Of a DNA stretch of 64,000 nt, positions 1 to 9,280 are shown piece after piece. This DNA comes from Frigoribacterium sp. Leaf186 (GTDB taxonomy: Bacteria > Actinomycetota > Actinomycetes > Actinomycetales > Microbacteriaceae). Numbering within the stretch: the stretch's first letter is position 1; each line of letters begins with the position of its first letter. The stretch covers positions 99,512-163,511 of the forward strand of contig NZ_LMPQ01000001.1 of the NCBI RefSeq assembly GCF_001423905.1, in the 5' to 3' direction. The notes under the pieces are model-generated. The model saw only the letters and a list, made by a program, of their open reading frames with translations, ran no database searches and was not told the DNA's origin. Made by a program: the position numbers and the translations under genes.

Positions 1-6
1 GGGACG

Positions 7-1062
7 ATGACCTCCGAGCTCACCTGGCCCCTGATCATCGACGCACTGCTGACCGGTCGCGACCTCTCGATCAGCGAGGCCACGTGGTCGATGGACCAGG
101 TGATGACGGGCGACGTCACCCCCGCGCAGTTGGGTGCCTTCCTGGTGGCGCTCCGGGCCAAGGGCGAGACCGTGGACGAGATCGTGGGCTTCCGTGACGC
201 CGTCCTGGCGCACGCCGTCGCCCTGCCGGTCGACACCATGGCTGTCGACATCGTCGGCACGGGCGGCGACCGCTTCGGCACCGTGAACGTGTCGACCATG
301 GCCTCCGTCGTCGTCGCCGCCACGGGCGTGCCCGTCATCAAGCACGGCAACCGCGCTGCGAGCTCGTCGTCGGGCTCGTCGGACGTCCTGTCGGCACTCG
401 GCATCGACCTCACCATCGGGGCCGATCGCGTCGCCGCGGTGCTCCAGGAGGCCGGGCTGACCTTCGCGTTCGCCGCCGCCTTCCACCCGGGCTTCGGCAA
501 CGCCGCCGTCGTCCGGCGCGAGATCGGCGTTCCCACCGTGTTCAACTTCCTCGGGCCGCTCGTCAACCCCGCCCGGCCGGAGGCCAGTGCGGTCGGCGTG
601 GCGTCGCTCGACAAGGTGCCCTTGATCGTCGGGGTGTTCCAGACCCGTGGTGCCACGGCGCTGGTGTTCCGGGGCGACGACGGTCTCGACGAACTCACGA
701 CGACCGGTCACAGCCACATCTGGGAGGTCACGGCCGGGTCGGTGACCGAGCACGACCTCGACCCGCTCGAGCTCGGCATCCCGAGGGCCAGCATCAGCGA
801 CCTGATCGGCGGAGACGCCGTCCACAACGCCGGCGTCGCCCGGGAGGTGCTGGCGGGGGCGCGGGGACCGGTGCGCGACATCGTGTTGCTCAACGCCGCG
901 GCGGGCCTCGTGTCGTACGGGCTGGCCGCCGATCCCGGTCAGCGAGAACGCCCCCTCCTCGCCCGGTTCCGTGAACAGCTCGAGGTCGCGGCCCGGGCCG
1001 TCGACTCGGGGGCGGCGATCGCCAAACTCGACCAGTGGGTGGCGGCGACGCGCGCGTCCTGA
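7..1062 (+). CDS. trpD: Anthranilate phosphoribosyltransferase
   Basis: The enzyme transfers the phosphoribosyl group of PRPP to anthranilate, the second committed step of tryptophan synthesis, in the cytoplasm. The 351-residue protein has the usual family length. It carries the PRPP-binding glycine motif GTGGD at residues 84-88 and the KHGNRAASS signature at 112-120, both diagnostic. The ATG lies six bases from the window edge, so upstream neighbours and the ribosome binding site are not visible. No other trp gene is in the window, so trpD stands apart from them at least on this side. A tandem repeat begins exactly at its stop codon, and a terminator shared with the convergent glpK follows. 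Confidence 0.97.
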   Translation: MTSELTWPLIIDALLTGRDLSISEATWSMDQVMTGDVTPAQLGAFLVALRAKGETVDEIVGFRDAVLAHAVALPVDTMAVDIVGTGGDRFGTVNVSTMASVVVAATGVPVIKHGNRAASSSSGSSDVLSALGIDLTIGADRVAAVLQEAGLTFAFAAAFHPGFGNAAVVRREIGVPTVFNFLGPLVNPARPEASAVGVASLDKVPLIVGVFQTRGATALVFRGDDGLDELTTTGHSHIWEVTAGSVTEHDLDPLELGIPRASISDLIGGDAVHNAGVAREVLAGARGPVRDIVLLNAAAGLVSYGLAADPGQRERPLLARFREQLEVAARAVDSGAAIAKLDQWVAATRAS

Positions 1063-1116
1063 CCGTCACCGCGCCTCCTGACCGTCACCGCGCCTCCTGA
1101 CCGTCACCGCGCCTCC
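1060..1116. repeat. Three tandem 19-bp repeats starting at the trpD stop codon
   Basis: The unit TGACCGTCACCGCGCCTCC occurs three times without mismatch at 1060-1078, 1079-1097 and 1098-1116. The first TGA is the trpD stop codon. Each unit contains CGCGCCTCC, the word dispersed through the whole window, and the junctions create CGCGCCTCCTGA again and again. Confidence 0.95.
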
Positions 1117-1167
1117 CCGCCCTCGCGGCACGTCCTCGTGACCGGGGACGTGCCGGGCGGGACGACG

Positions 1168-1195
1168 AAGGGCCCGTCCTCGCGGACGGGCCCTT
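1168..1195. terminator. Hairpin terminator between convergent trpD and glpK
   Basis: Perfect 12-bp arms (1168-1179 and 1184-1195) enclose a TCGC loop. The hairpin lies between the ends of two convergent genes and ends in TT on one strand and, reversed, on the other, so it can serve both. Confidence 0.85.
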
Positions 1196-1208
1196 CGCAC
1201 GGCGTGGA

Positions 1209-2729
1209 TCAGTTGACGTCTTCGTCGACCCAGTCGAAGGTCTTCGTGACGGCCTTCTTCCAGAGGCGGAGCGTGCGGTCACGCTCGTCCGCGTCGATGT
1301 TCGGCGTCCAGCGCTTGTCTTCCTGCCAGTTGGCGCGGAGGTCGTCGAGGGTCTCCCAGAAGCCGACCGCGAGACCGGCCGCGTAGGCCGCGCCGAGTGC
1401 GGTGGTCTCGGCGACGACGGGTCGCACCACGGGCACGTCGAGGATGTCGGCCTGGAACTGCATGAGGGCGTCGTTGGCCGTCATGCCACCGTCCACCTTC
1501 AGCTCGGTCAGGTCGACACCCGAGTCGGCGTTCACGGCGTCGAGCACCTCGCGGGTCTGGAACGCGGTCGCCTCGAGGGCTGCGCGGGCGATGTGCCCCT
1601 TGTTGACGTAACGCGTGAGGCCGACGAGGGCGCCTCGGGCGTCGGAACGCCAGTAGGGCGCGAACAGGCCGGAGAAGGCGGGCACGAAGTAGACGCCGCC
1701 GTTGTCGTCGACGGTCTTGGTCAGCTCTTCGACCTCAGGCGCCGAACCGATCATGCCCAGGTTGTCGCGCAGCCACTGGATCAGCGAGCCGGTGACGGCG
1801 ATCGACCCCTCGAGTGCGTAGTGCGGGGCCGCGTCGCCGAGCTTGTAGCCGAGGGTCGTCAACAGGCCGTTCTTCGAGTGGACGATCTCTTCGCCCGTGT
1901 TGAAGATCAGGAAGTTTCCGGTGCCGTAGGTGTTCTTCGACTCGCCCTGGTCGAAGGCGGCCTGGCCGAAGGTCGCGGCCTGCTGGTCGCCCAGGATGCC
2001 GGCGATCGGCACCTCGCGCAGCAGGCTCGACGCCTCGACGGTGCCGTAGACCTCGGACGAGCTCTTGATCTCGGGGAGCATCGACTTCGGCACGTCGAAC
2101 GCCTCGAGGATGTCGTCACGCCACTGGAGCGTCTCGAGGTCCATGAAGAGGGTGCGCGAGGCGTTGGTCACGTCGGTGACGTGGACGCCGCCGTCGGTGC
2201 CGCCCGTGAGGTTCCAGAGGACCCAGGTGTCGGTCGTGCCGAACAGCAGGTCGCCGGCCTCGGCCTTCTCGCGGGCACCCTCGACGTTCTCGAGGATCCA
2301 GACGACCTTCGTGCCCGAGAAGTACGTGGCGAGCGGCAGGCCGACGATCGGCTTGAAGCGCTCGACGCCGCCGTCCGCCGCGAGGCGGTCGACGATGGGC
2401 TGCGTGCGGGTGTCCTGCCAGACGATCGCGTTGTAGACGGCCTTGCCGGTGGTCTTGTCCCAGACGACGGCGGTCTCGCGCTGGTTGGTGATGCCGACGG
2501 CCTTGATGTTGTGACGCGTGATGTCGGCGCGGGACAGGGCCTGGCCGATGACCTCGCGCGTGTTCTCCCAGATCTCGGCGGGGTCGTGCTCGACCCAACC
2601 GGCACGGGGGAAGATCTGCTCGTGCTCCTTCTGGCCGGTGGCCACGATCGAACCCGAGTGGTCGAAGATGATGGCGCGGGTGCTGGTGGTGCCCTGGTCG
2701 ATGGCCAGGACGTAGTCGGTGTCGCTCAC
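1209..2729 (-). CDS. glpK: Glycerol kinase
   Basis: The enzyme phosphorylates glycerol to sn-glycerol 3-phosphate with ATP. It is a FGGY-family kinase with the N-terminal phosphate-binding motif DQGTTSTRA at residues 11-19 and a length of 506 residues, typical for GlpK. I chose the GTG at 2729 because GAAGGAG (2738-2744) lies 8 nt upstream; the in-frame codons further upstream have no such signal. It sits directly downstream of glpF, the glycerol facilitator, so uptake and trapping of glycerol are coupled. A hairpin lies in the 158-nt gap between them. glpD (glycerol-3-phosphate dehydrogenase) is not in the window. Confidence 0.97.
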   Translation of the reverse strand: MSDTDYVLAIDQGTTSTRAIIFDHSGSIVATGQKEHEQIFPRAGWVEHDPAEIWENTREVIGQALSRADITRHNIKAVGITNQRETAVVWDKTTGKAVYNAIVWQDTRTQPIVDRLAADGGVERFKPIVGLPLATYFSGTKVVWILENVEGAREKAEAGDLLFGTTDTWVLWNLTGGTDGGVHVTDVTNASRTLFMDLETLQWRDDILEAFDVPKSMLPEIKSSSEVYGTVEASSLLREVPIAGILGDQQAATFGQAAFDQGESKNTYGTGNFLIFNTGEEIVHSKNGLLTTLGYKLGDAAPHYALEGSIAVTGSLIQWLRDNLGMIGSAPEVEELTKTVDDNGGVYFVPAFSGLFAPYWRSDARGALVGLTRYVNKGHIARAALEATAFQTREVLDAVNADSGVDLTELKVDGGMTANDALMQFQADILDVPVVRPVVAETTALGAAYAAGLAVGFWETLDDLRANWQEDKRWTPNIDADERDRTLRLWKKAVTKTFDWVDEDVN

Positions 2730-2767
2730 GGGTGGAACTCCTTCGTCGTTGATGGATGCGGCTCGCA

Positions 2768-2813
2768 CAGAGGCCCGGGTCGGTCCATTCGAGCGGACGG
2801 GCCCGAGCCTCTG
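2768..2813 (-). terminator. Hairpin in the glpF-glpK intercistronic gap
   Basis: Arms 2768-2779 and 2802-2813 are complementary over 12 bp, with one position that is a G-U wobble only in the minus-strand transcript. This suggests the RNA acts in the glpF-glpK direction. The loop is 22 nt and there is no T tract, so it may be an attenuator, a partial terminator or an mRNA-stabilising stem rather than a full terminator. Confidence 0.5.
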
Positions 2814-2887
2814 CTGGGAGCGGGTGGTGCGATCGGGGTCGGTCGGCGCGGGTGAGCCGGCCTCGGCCGATCAGGGGGACGCCGGGG

Positions 2888-3625
2888 TCAGGCGGCGAGG
2901 GGGAGGAGCGGGAAGGACAGCAGTGCCGCGAGGGCACCGCCGACGAGGGGGCCGACGACCGGCACCCAGGCGTAGGACCAGTCGCTGCCGCCCTTGCCCT
3001 TGATGGGCAGGAAGGCGTGGGCGATGCGCGGTCCGAGGTCACGGGCCGGGTTGATGGCGTAGCCCGTCGGGCCACCGAGCGAGGCGCCGATGCCGACCAC
3101 GAGCAGGGCGACGGCGAGGCCGCCGAGCGGGCCGAGGTTGGCGGCGTTCGGCGAGGCGCCGTTGGTGATGGCGATGATCGTGAAGACCAGCACGAAGGTG
3201 CCGATGATCTCGGTGACGAGGTTCCAGCCGTAGTTGCGGATCGCGGGGCCGGTCGAGAAGACGCCGAGCTTCGTCGCGGGGTCGGGCTCGTCGTCGAAGT
3301 GCTGCTTGTAGGCGAGCCAGACGACGACCGCACCGATGATCGCTCCGACCATCTGAGCCAGCACGTAGACGAGGAAGGCCCCGAACGTGATGTTGCCCAG
3401 GATGAGCTGCGCGATGCTGACGGCCGGGTTCAGGTGTGCCCCCGACGAGTACGAGGCCAAGATCCCGACGAAGACCGCGAGGCCCCAGCCGAAGTTGACC
3501 ATGAGCGTCCCGCCGTTGAAGCCCTTCGTCTTCGTCAGCGCGACGTTGGCGACGACGCCGCCACCGAGGGTGAGCAGCAACGCGGTGCCCACCGTCTCTG
3601 AAAGAAAAATCAATCCCAGGTTCAC
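2888..3625 (-). CDS. glpF: Glycerol uptake facilitator (aquaglyceroporin)
   Basis: This is an MIP-family channel that lets glycerol cross the membrane by facilitated diffusion. The 245-residue protein is almost entirely hydrophobic with six membrane segments. It contains both half-helix NPA motifs, HLNPAVS in the first half and INPARDLGPR in the second; the Asp after the second NPA is typical of glycerol channels rather than water channels. The GTG start at 3625 is preceded by AAGGAAGG. It is the first gene of a glpF-glpK unit and is divergent from dhaK, so both glycerol and dihydroxyacetone use are controlled from one intergenic region. Confidence 0.95.
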   Translation of the reverse strand: MNLGLIFLSETVGTALLLTLGGGVVANVALTKTKGFNGGTLMVNFGWGLAVFVGILASYSSGAHLNPAVSIAQLILGNITFGAFLVYVLAQMVGAIIGAVVVWLAYKQHFDDEPDPATKLGVFSTGPAIRNYGWNLVTEIIGTFVLVFTIIAITNGASPNAANLGPLGGLAVALLVVGIGASLGGPTGYAINPARDLGPRIAHAFLPIKGKGGSDWSYAWVPVVGPLVGGALAALLSFPLLPLAA

Positions 3626-3654
3626 GTCGACCTTCCTTGTCGTACGGCGGGGCG

Positions 3655-3683
3655 ACAGTGCACCCGCGGTGAGCGTGTGTCAA
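3655..3683 (-). promoter_or_regulatory. Candidate glpF promoter
   Basis: A perfect TTGACA -35 box (3678-3683, minus strand) is followed after 17 nt by CACTGT (3655-3660), a weak -10. Position and orientation fit glpF, whose start is 30 nt further on. The -10 match is poor, so I am not sure. Confidence 0.4.
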
Positions 3684-3731
3684 CACCTTAGTGCTGTGAT
3701 CACACGCGATGAGAAGGAAACATCGGGTGTT

Positions 3732-3768
3732 TGCACATATGTGCATCGGGGTGCCCTGGGAGTAGGTT
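3732..3768 (+). promoter_or_regulatory. Operator palindrome and candidate dhaK promoter
   Basis: TGCACATATGTGCA (3732-3745) is a perfect 14-bp palindrome in the glpF/dhaK divergent region and is far more AT-rich than its surroundings. TAGGTT (3763-3768) is a plausible -10, which would place the palindrome over the -35 region and make it a likely repressor site for the dhaKLM operon, and possibly for glpF. The regulator is not encoded nearby. Confidence 0.6.
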
Positions 3769-3822
3769 GAGCGGCAGCCTGATGCCCTCAGCACCGTGTC
3801 CCGCGCCGCGAAAGGTACTTCG

Positions 3823-4824
<1,002 letters not shown>

Positions 4825-4950
4825 CCCGGCGCCGCCGGACCCGACGAGACCACGCCACGCCGACACCACCACACGGTCACACCGCTGCACCGCTGCATCG
4901 CACCACGGCGTGACGCCGCACCACCGCACCACGAGAGGAACGACGACCGC

Positions 4951-5601
4951 ATGACACTCGACGCCACCTGGACCCGGGCCTGGATCGACCGGACGGCCGA
5001 CGTCGTCGCCGCCGAGCACACGGCTCTCAGCGAGCTCGACCGGCAGATCGGCGACGGCGACCACGGCGAGAACCTGTCGCGGGGCTTCACCGCCGTGCGC
5101 ACCCGGCTCGCCGACCTGCCCGCGGACGCGACGCCGGGTGCGGCGCTCAAGCTCGTCGCCACGACGCTGATCTCGACGGTCGGCGGCGCCTCGGGTCCGT
5201 TGCTGGGCACGGCGTACCTCAAGGGGTCGGCGGCCCTCGGCGACGCCACCGAGCTCGACTCGAAGGCGGTGGTGGCGTTCCTCACGGCGGCTCGCGACGG
5301 AGTGGTGCTGCGCGGCAAGGCGGAGGTCGGCGACAAGACCATGATCGACGCCTGGACGCCGGCCGTCGACGCCGCCGCGGCTGCCGCAGCCGGGGGAGCG
5401 AGCCCCGCGGACGTCCTCCGCGCGGCCGCGGACGCCGCCGCCGCCGGAGCCGCGTCGACCGAGCCCCTGGTGGCCCGCAAGGGTCGGGCCAGCTACCTCG
5501 GCGAGCGAGCCGTCGGCCACCGGGACCCCGGCGCCCAGTCGTCGTCCCTCATCATCGCCGCGGCGGCGGACGCCGCCGACGGCACGACCAAGGAGTCCTG
5601 A
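4951..5601 (+). CDS. dhaL: PTS-dependent dihydroxyacetone kinase, ADP-binding DhaL subunit
   Basis: DhaL holds a tightly bound ADP that is rephosphorylated by DhaM and then phosphorylates dihydroxyacetone on DhaK. The 216-residue protein is of normal size and has the Mg-ADP motif QIGDGDHG at residues 32-39, with Asp35, Asp37 and His38. The ATG follows GAGAGGA at good spacing. A 126-nt C/A-rich gap without clear structure separates it from dhaK, while dhaM follows after only 2 nt, so dhaL and dhaM are tightly coupled. Confidence 0.95.
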   Translation: MTLDATWTRAWIDRTADVVAAEHTALSELDRQIGDGDHGENLSRGFTAVRTRLADLPADATPGAALKLVATTLISTVGGASGPLLGTAYLKGSAALGDATELDSKAVVAFLTAARDGVVLRGKAEVGDKTMIDAWTPAVDAAAAAAAGGASPADVLRAAADAAAAGAASTEPLVARKGRASYLGERAVGHRDPGAQSSSLIIAAAADAADGTTKES

Positions 5602-5603
5602 GC

Positions 5604-6290
5604 ATGCCCACCATCGGAATCGTCGTCGTCTCGCACAGCACCAAGATCGCCGAGGGCGTGGTCGAGTTGGCCCGCCAGATGGCGCCCACGACGACCCTCG
5701 TCGCCGCCGGCGGCACGGACGACGGCGCCATCGGCACGAGCTTCGACAAGATCTCGGCCGCCCTGGCCGAGGCCGGAGCCGGTGGGGGAGCGGTCGTCCT
5801 CTGCGACCTCGGCTCGGCCATCCTCACGAGCGAGACGGCCGTCGACTTCCTCGACGACGCCGACAAGGAGCGCGTGATCATTGCCGACGCCCCGTTGGTC
5901 GAGGGCACGGTGGCCGCGGCCGTCGCGGCCGAGACCGGGGGAGACCTGGACGCCGTCGCCGCGGCGGCGCGCACGGCGACGGGCGTCGCGGACGCCCACG
6001 CCGACGAGCGCGAGCTGCGTGGCGGGGACGCCATCGAGCGCTCCGCGGTGCTGGTGAACGAGTCCGGGCTGCACGCCCGGCCCGCCGCCGACCTCGTCAC
6101 GCATGCGTCGAAGTACCAGGCCGACGTGACCGTCAACGGTGTCGACGCGAAGAGCCTCCTGCGCATCATGGGGTTGAACGTGGGCGTCGGTTCGACCGTG
6201 GCCGTGATGGCCACGGGCCCCGACGCCGCCGCGGCCGTCGACGACCTCATCACGCTGATCGAGGGCGGGTTCGGCGAGAAGGCGAGCTGA
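5604..6290 (+). CDS. dhaM: DhaM phosphocarrier: EIIA-Man domain fused to HPr
   Basis: DhaM passes phosphate from the PTS to the ADP on DhaL. The first ~130 residues are an EIIA-mannose-type domain with the phosphorylatable His11 in VVSHSTKIAEG. The C-terminal ~80 residues are an HPr domain with its active His157 in SGLHARPA. The EI-like third domain of the E. coli protein is absent, so general Enzyme I, encoded elsewhere, must phosphorylate it. Length is 228 residues. It ends the dha operon and converges on the RibD-like gene, with only 36 nt between them and no clear terminator. Confidence 0.93.
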   Translation: MPTIGIVVVSHSTKIAEGVVELARQMAPTTTLVAAGGTDDGAIGTSFDKISAALAEAGAGGGAVVLCDLGSAILTSETAVDFLDDADKERVIIADAPLVEGTVAAAVAAETGGDLDAVAAAARTATGVADAHADERELRGGDAIERSAVLVNESGLHARPAADLVTHASKYQADVTVNGVDAKSLLRIMGLNVGVGSTVAVMATGPDAAAAVDDLITLIEGGFGEKAS

Positions 6291-6326
6291 CCGCCCCGCG
6301 CGACCCGTGCCTCCCGGGCGCCGACG

Positions 6327-7091
6327 TCAGCGGCGGCGCGACCACTTCGTGAGCAGCATGTCGCCCGAGAGCAGCACGTGGTCGAGGCTCAGGCCCTCGA
6401 GCGCCATCGCCTCGCGGGCCGCGACGATGCGCGGCCCGGCCCCGCCCTCGAGGTTGGGCGAGACGGTCAGGCAGAGCTCGTCGACCACGTCGGCGGCCAC
6501 GAGGTCGCCGAAGAGCGCCGGCCCGCCCTCGGTGTGGACCTGCGGGAGTCCTCGGTCGACGAGGGCCCGGACGAGGAGGCGCGGGTCGACCCGGTCGTGA
6601 CCGCACGACACCACGTCGGCGACCTCGTCGAGTCGGGCCCTGGCGTCTCGAGGGGCGCCGTCGTGCGTCAACACCACCGGCCGCACGGGGGCGTCGGCGA
6701 AGACGCCGCTCGTCGGGTCGAGCCCGAGGGACCCGGAGACGATGGCGAACACGGGGTGGTCGGGAAGGCCGGCCGCACGGCGCCACGCCACCGCGTCGTC
6801 ACCGAGGCTCATCGGGCCGTAGCCCTCGTCGCGGACGGTGCCCGCCCCGACGACCACGACGTCGCAGAGGCGGCGCAGCAGGTCGAACACGAGCAGGTCG
6901 GCCGGGCCGCCGAGGTCGCGCGTGCGGCCGGCGGCCGTCGCCGACCCGTCGACGCTCGCGACGAAGTTCGCCCGCACCCGAGGGTTCGCGCGGTCGCGCG
7001 GGGCGTGCAGGTCGACGAGGTCGTCGAGCGTCAGCGCCCTGCCGATCTGGGGGGGAACGGGGTGCAGTTGCGTGATGGTGGTCGCGGTCAC
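6327..7091 (-). CDS. RibD C-terminal / dihydrofolate-reductase-fold reductase
   Basis: This NADPH-dependent reductase belongs to the RibD_C family (pyrimidine reductase-like), which shares its fold with dihydrofolate reductase. The 254-residue protein has ANFVASVDGS at residues 41-50 and EGGPALFGDL at 188-197, both typical of the family; there is no deaminase domain. The GTG start overlaps the stop of the upstream folP homologue by 4 nt (GTGA), so the two are translationally coupled. Context with folE and folP suggests pterin or folate reduction rather than riboflavin synthesis. Mycobacterial RibD (Rv2671) is known to have DHFR activity, which makes this idea reasonable, but it is inference. 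Confidence 0.85.
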   Translation of the reverse strand: MTATTITQLHPVPPQIGRALTLDDLVDLHAPRDRANPRVRANFVASVDGSATAAGRTRDLGGPADLLVFDLLRRLCDVVVVGAGTVRDEGYGPMSLGDDAVAWRRAAGLPDHPVFAIVSGSLGLDPTSGVFADAPVRPVVLTHDGAPRDARARLDEVADVVSCGHDRVDPRLLVRALVDRGLPQVHTEGGPALFGDLVAADVVDELCLTVSPNLEGGAGPRIVAAREAMALEGLSLDHVLLSGDMLLTKWSRRR

Positions 7092-8029
7092 GAGGCCCCT
7101 TCGTCGATGTTGTGGCGTTCCAGGACGGGGGCCCGCCAGCCGAGGATCGCCTCGACCATGCGGACGGCGTCGACGCTGGCCCGGACGTCGTGCATCCGGA
7201 CGATGCGCGCGCCCTGCAGCACGCTGACGGTGGCCGCGGCGAGCGAACCCGCGAGCCGGTCGGGCTTGTCGCGGCCGAGCGACTCGCCGACGAAGTCCTT
7301 GTTCGACACCGCGGCGAGCGTCGGGTGCCCCAGGGCGGCCACCTCGGACAACCGGCGCGTGAGCTCGAGCGAGTGTCGCGTCGTCTTGTTGAGGTCGTGG
7401 CCCGGGTCGACGACGAGTCGGTCGTCGCGGACGCCGTGGGCCCGCGCGAGGTCGACCCGGCGGGCCAGGAACTCGACGACCTCGGCGACGACGTCGTCGT
7501 ACCGGGGGCGCGGATGGGGGCGTCGCGGTGCCGCGAGGCTGTGGGTGACGACGAGCGTGGCGTCGGAGTCGGCGACCACGTCGGCCAGGCGGGGGTCGTG
7601 CAGCCCCGTCGTGTCGTTGATCACGTGGGCCCCGGCGGCGACGACCCGCTCGGCGACCTCGGGGCGGAAGGTGTCGACCGAGATCACGACGTCGGACCGG
7701 ACGGCGAGGGCCTCGACCACGGGCAGCACGCGGTCGAGTTCGTCGGCGGGGGACAGTTCGGGCCCCGGTGCGAAGGGGACGCCGCCGATGTCGACCCAGT
7801 CGGCGCCCGCCTCGGCTGCGTCGACGGCGGCCTGCACCGCACGGTCGAGCGCGAAGGTGGCGCCCTGGTCGAAGAAAGAGTCGGGCGTCCGGTTGACGAT
7901 CGCCATCACGGCGACCTGTCGTGAGAAGTCGAAGGTGCGTGCCCCGATGCGCCGCACCGGGACGTGCAGCGTGGGCAGGACGACGGCCGAGGCAGCGGCC
8001 CCGCGGGCATCGCCGGCGGGGTCAGGCAC
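7088..8029 (-). CDS. Dihydropteroate synthase family protein, divergent
   Basis: Family members condense p-aminobenzoate with hydroxymethyl-dihydropterin diphosphate to dihydropteroate. The TIM-barrel pattern is clear over 313 residues. However, the first loop reads NRTPDSFF (46-53) where classical enzymes have NVTPDSFSD. The second reads DIGGVPFAPG (80-89) instead of DIGGESTRPG. The later MHMRGTP segment is replaced by THSLAAPRR. DPGHDLNKT resembles the usual DPGIGFGK. The GTG start overlaps folE by 8 nt. It could be the sole working FolP of this lineage or a paralogue like mycobacterial FolP2, which lacks normal activity. No folB or folK is adjacent. Confidence 0.8.
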   Translation of the reverse strand: MPDPAGDARGAAASAVVLPTLHVPVRRIGARTFDFSRQVAVMAIVNRTPDSFFDQGATFALDRAVQAAVDAAEAGADWVDIGGVPFAPGPELSPADELDRVLPVVEALAVRSDVVISVDTFRPEVAERVVAAGAHVINDTTGLHDPRLADVVADSDATLVVTHSLAAPRRPHPRPRYDDVVAEVVEFLARRVDLARAHGVRDDRLVVDPGHDLNKTTRHSLELTRRLSEVAALGHPTLAAVSNKDFVGESLGRDKPDRLAGSLAAATVSVLQGARIVRMHDVRASVDAVRMVEAILGWRAPVLERHNIDEGAS

Positions 8030-8609
8030 GGGAGGCGCCGATGAGGGCGACGGCCTCGGCGCGCGCCGCCGGCTCGGAGAGCACGCCCCGGCTGGCGAGC
8101 GTCACCGTCGTGCTCGCGGTCTGGCGAGGGCCCCGCGTCGTCACGCAGCCGTGCGACGCGTCAAGCACGACGAGGACTCCGTCCGGTCGGGCCCCGGCCT
8201 GGACGGCATCGGCGATCTCTTCGCCGAGGCGCTCCTGCAGCTGCGGTCGCGAGGCGACGGCGTCGACGACCCGGGGGAGCGCGCCCAGTCCGACGATGGT
8301 CTCGCCGGGCACGTAGGCCACGTGGGCGACGCCCACGAAGGGCAGCAGGTGGTGCTCGCACACGGAACGGAACGAGATGTCGCGGACGATGACGACCTCG
8401 CCGAGCTGGTGGCTCTCGGCCGGGACGGTGGCCTGGGCCACGAGGTCGGCGGCGTCGACCGTGAGCCCCGAGAAGAACTCGGCGTAGGCGTCGGCCACGC
8501 GTCGTGGCGTCGACTCGAGCCCGGGCCGCCCCACGTCCTCACCGATGGCGGCGAGCAGTTCGAGCACGGCGGCCTCGATGCGGGGCCGGTCGATCGGCGG
8601 GTGGGTCAT
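8022..8609 (-). CDS. folE: GTP cyclohydrolase I
   Basis: The enzyme opens GTP to 7,8-dihydroneopterin triphosphate, the first step of folate synthesis. The 195-residue protein has the zinc and catalytic motif SVCEHHLLPF (Cys84, His86, His87) and the second zinc Cys155 in HGCVTTRG. It is the first gene of folE-folP-like-RibD-like, with all three genes overlapping. The usual GTP cyclohydrolase residues are intact, so the operon does start from the canonical pathway entry even though the second gene is unusual. Confidence 0.96.
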   Translation of the reverse strand: MTHPPIDRPRIEAAVLELLAAIGEDVGRPGLESTPRRVADAYAEFFSGLTVDAADLVAQATVPAESHQLGEVVIVRDISFRSVCEHHLLPFVGVAHVAYVPGETIVGLGALPRVVDAVASRPQLQERLGEEIADAVQAGARPDGVLVVLDASHGCVTTRGPRQTASTTVTLASRGVLSEPAARAEAVALIGASRA

Positions 8610-8621
8610 CGCACCATCCTC

Positions 8622-9188
8622 TCAGGCGGTGGGCTCGGTCGTGCCGTCCGCCTCGTCGGCGTCTCGGTCGGCGCCGGCGGCGCGGTCGGCGCGATCAGCG
8701 CCGTCGGCGCGGTCGCGGGGGAGCGCCTCGTGGTGCCGCCGTCCGTGGCTGCGCCGCGCCTCCTTCATCTCGGCCTCGAACAGGTGCCTCCTGCCGCCCG
8801 CCAAGGCATCACGAGCGTTCTTCTCGTGCTCGCGGAAGGCGGCATGGTAACCGTCGTCGTAGTCCTCGACGAGCTGGTACGTCCACGGGCCCTCGACGAC
8901 GTTGCGGCCCACGAGGTCGCGTTCGAGCAGGTCGGCGATCTCGGCGTGGCCGGCGTCCCGCAACGAGTCGACCGCATCGCCGAGCGCGAGGTCGGCCTTG
9001 CCGGTCAGGCGGTGGAACCCGTACAGGAAGCCCCGGGCCTGCTCGACGATCTCGAGTGCGGCCGAGAGATCGCCGAGTGCTGCCACGGTCGCGTCGTCGA
9101 GCCCGTCGGGTCGGCGGTGCGCCTCGTCGGGGCCGTCGCCGTCGGTGGCGTCGTCTGCTTCGGTCGTGTCGGTCGCGTCGGTCGTCAT
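8622..9188 (-). CDS. Conserved protein of unknown function
   Basis: I do not recognise this family. The 188-residue protein has an acidic, disordered N-terminus of about 30 residues and a helical middle with aromatic residues (residues ~35-140: ARGFLYGFHRLTG, GPWTYQLVEDYDDGY). It ends in a basic stretch followed by a low-complexity tail of Asp, Ala and Arg repeats (DRADGADRADRAAGADRDAD). The ATG at 9188 has GGAG 12 nt upstream; a TTG four codons earlier would leave no room for a ribosome binding site. It sits 12 nt before folE on the same strand, so it may be part of that operon. A 14-bp palindrome lies about 80 nt upstream. Confidence 0.75.
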   Translation of the reverse strand: MTTDATDTTEADDATDGDGPDEAHRRPDGLDDATVAALGDLSAALEIVEQARGFLYGFHRLTGKADLALGDAVDSLRDAGHAEIADLLERDLVGRNVVEGPWTYQLVEDYDDGYHAAFREHEKNARDALAGGRRHLFEAEMKEARRSHGRRHHEALPRDRADGADRADRAAGADRDADEADGTTEPTA

Positions 9189-9266
9189 GCGACCAGGCAA
9201 CTCCGAGGAGGCGCGACGCGCGCCGCCGGGGAGCGGCTGTCAGTCCTCAGATCAGCATTACTTGAC

Positions 9267-9280
9267 ATAATGTACATTAT
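9267..9280. promoter_or_regulatory. 14-bp AT-rich palindrome, candidate operator
   Basis: ATAATGTACATTAT is a perfect palindrome in the gap upstream of the unknown gene ending at 8622 and downstream of the NUDIX gene. Such an AT-rich island is exceptional in this sequence. It resembles operators of MarR or TetR family repressors in size and symmetry. It would control the unknown-folE-folP transcript. The overlapping TTGACA (9262-9267) on the plus strand has no matching -10. Confidence 0.55.

Noticed and set aside
1593-2855. 420-codon open frame on the plus strand
   Set aside because: It is antisense to glpK, which has full family motifs.
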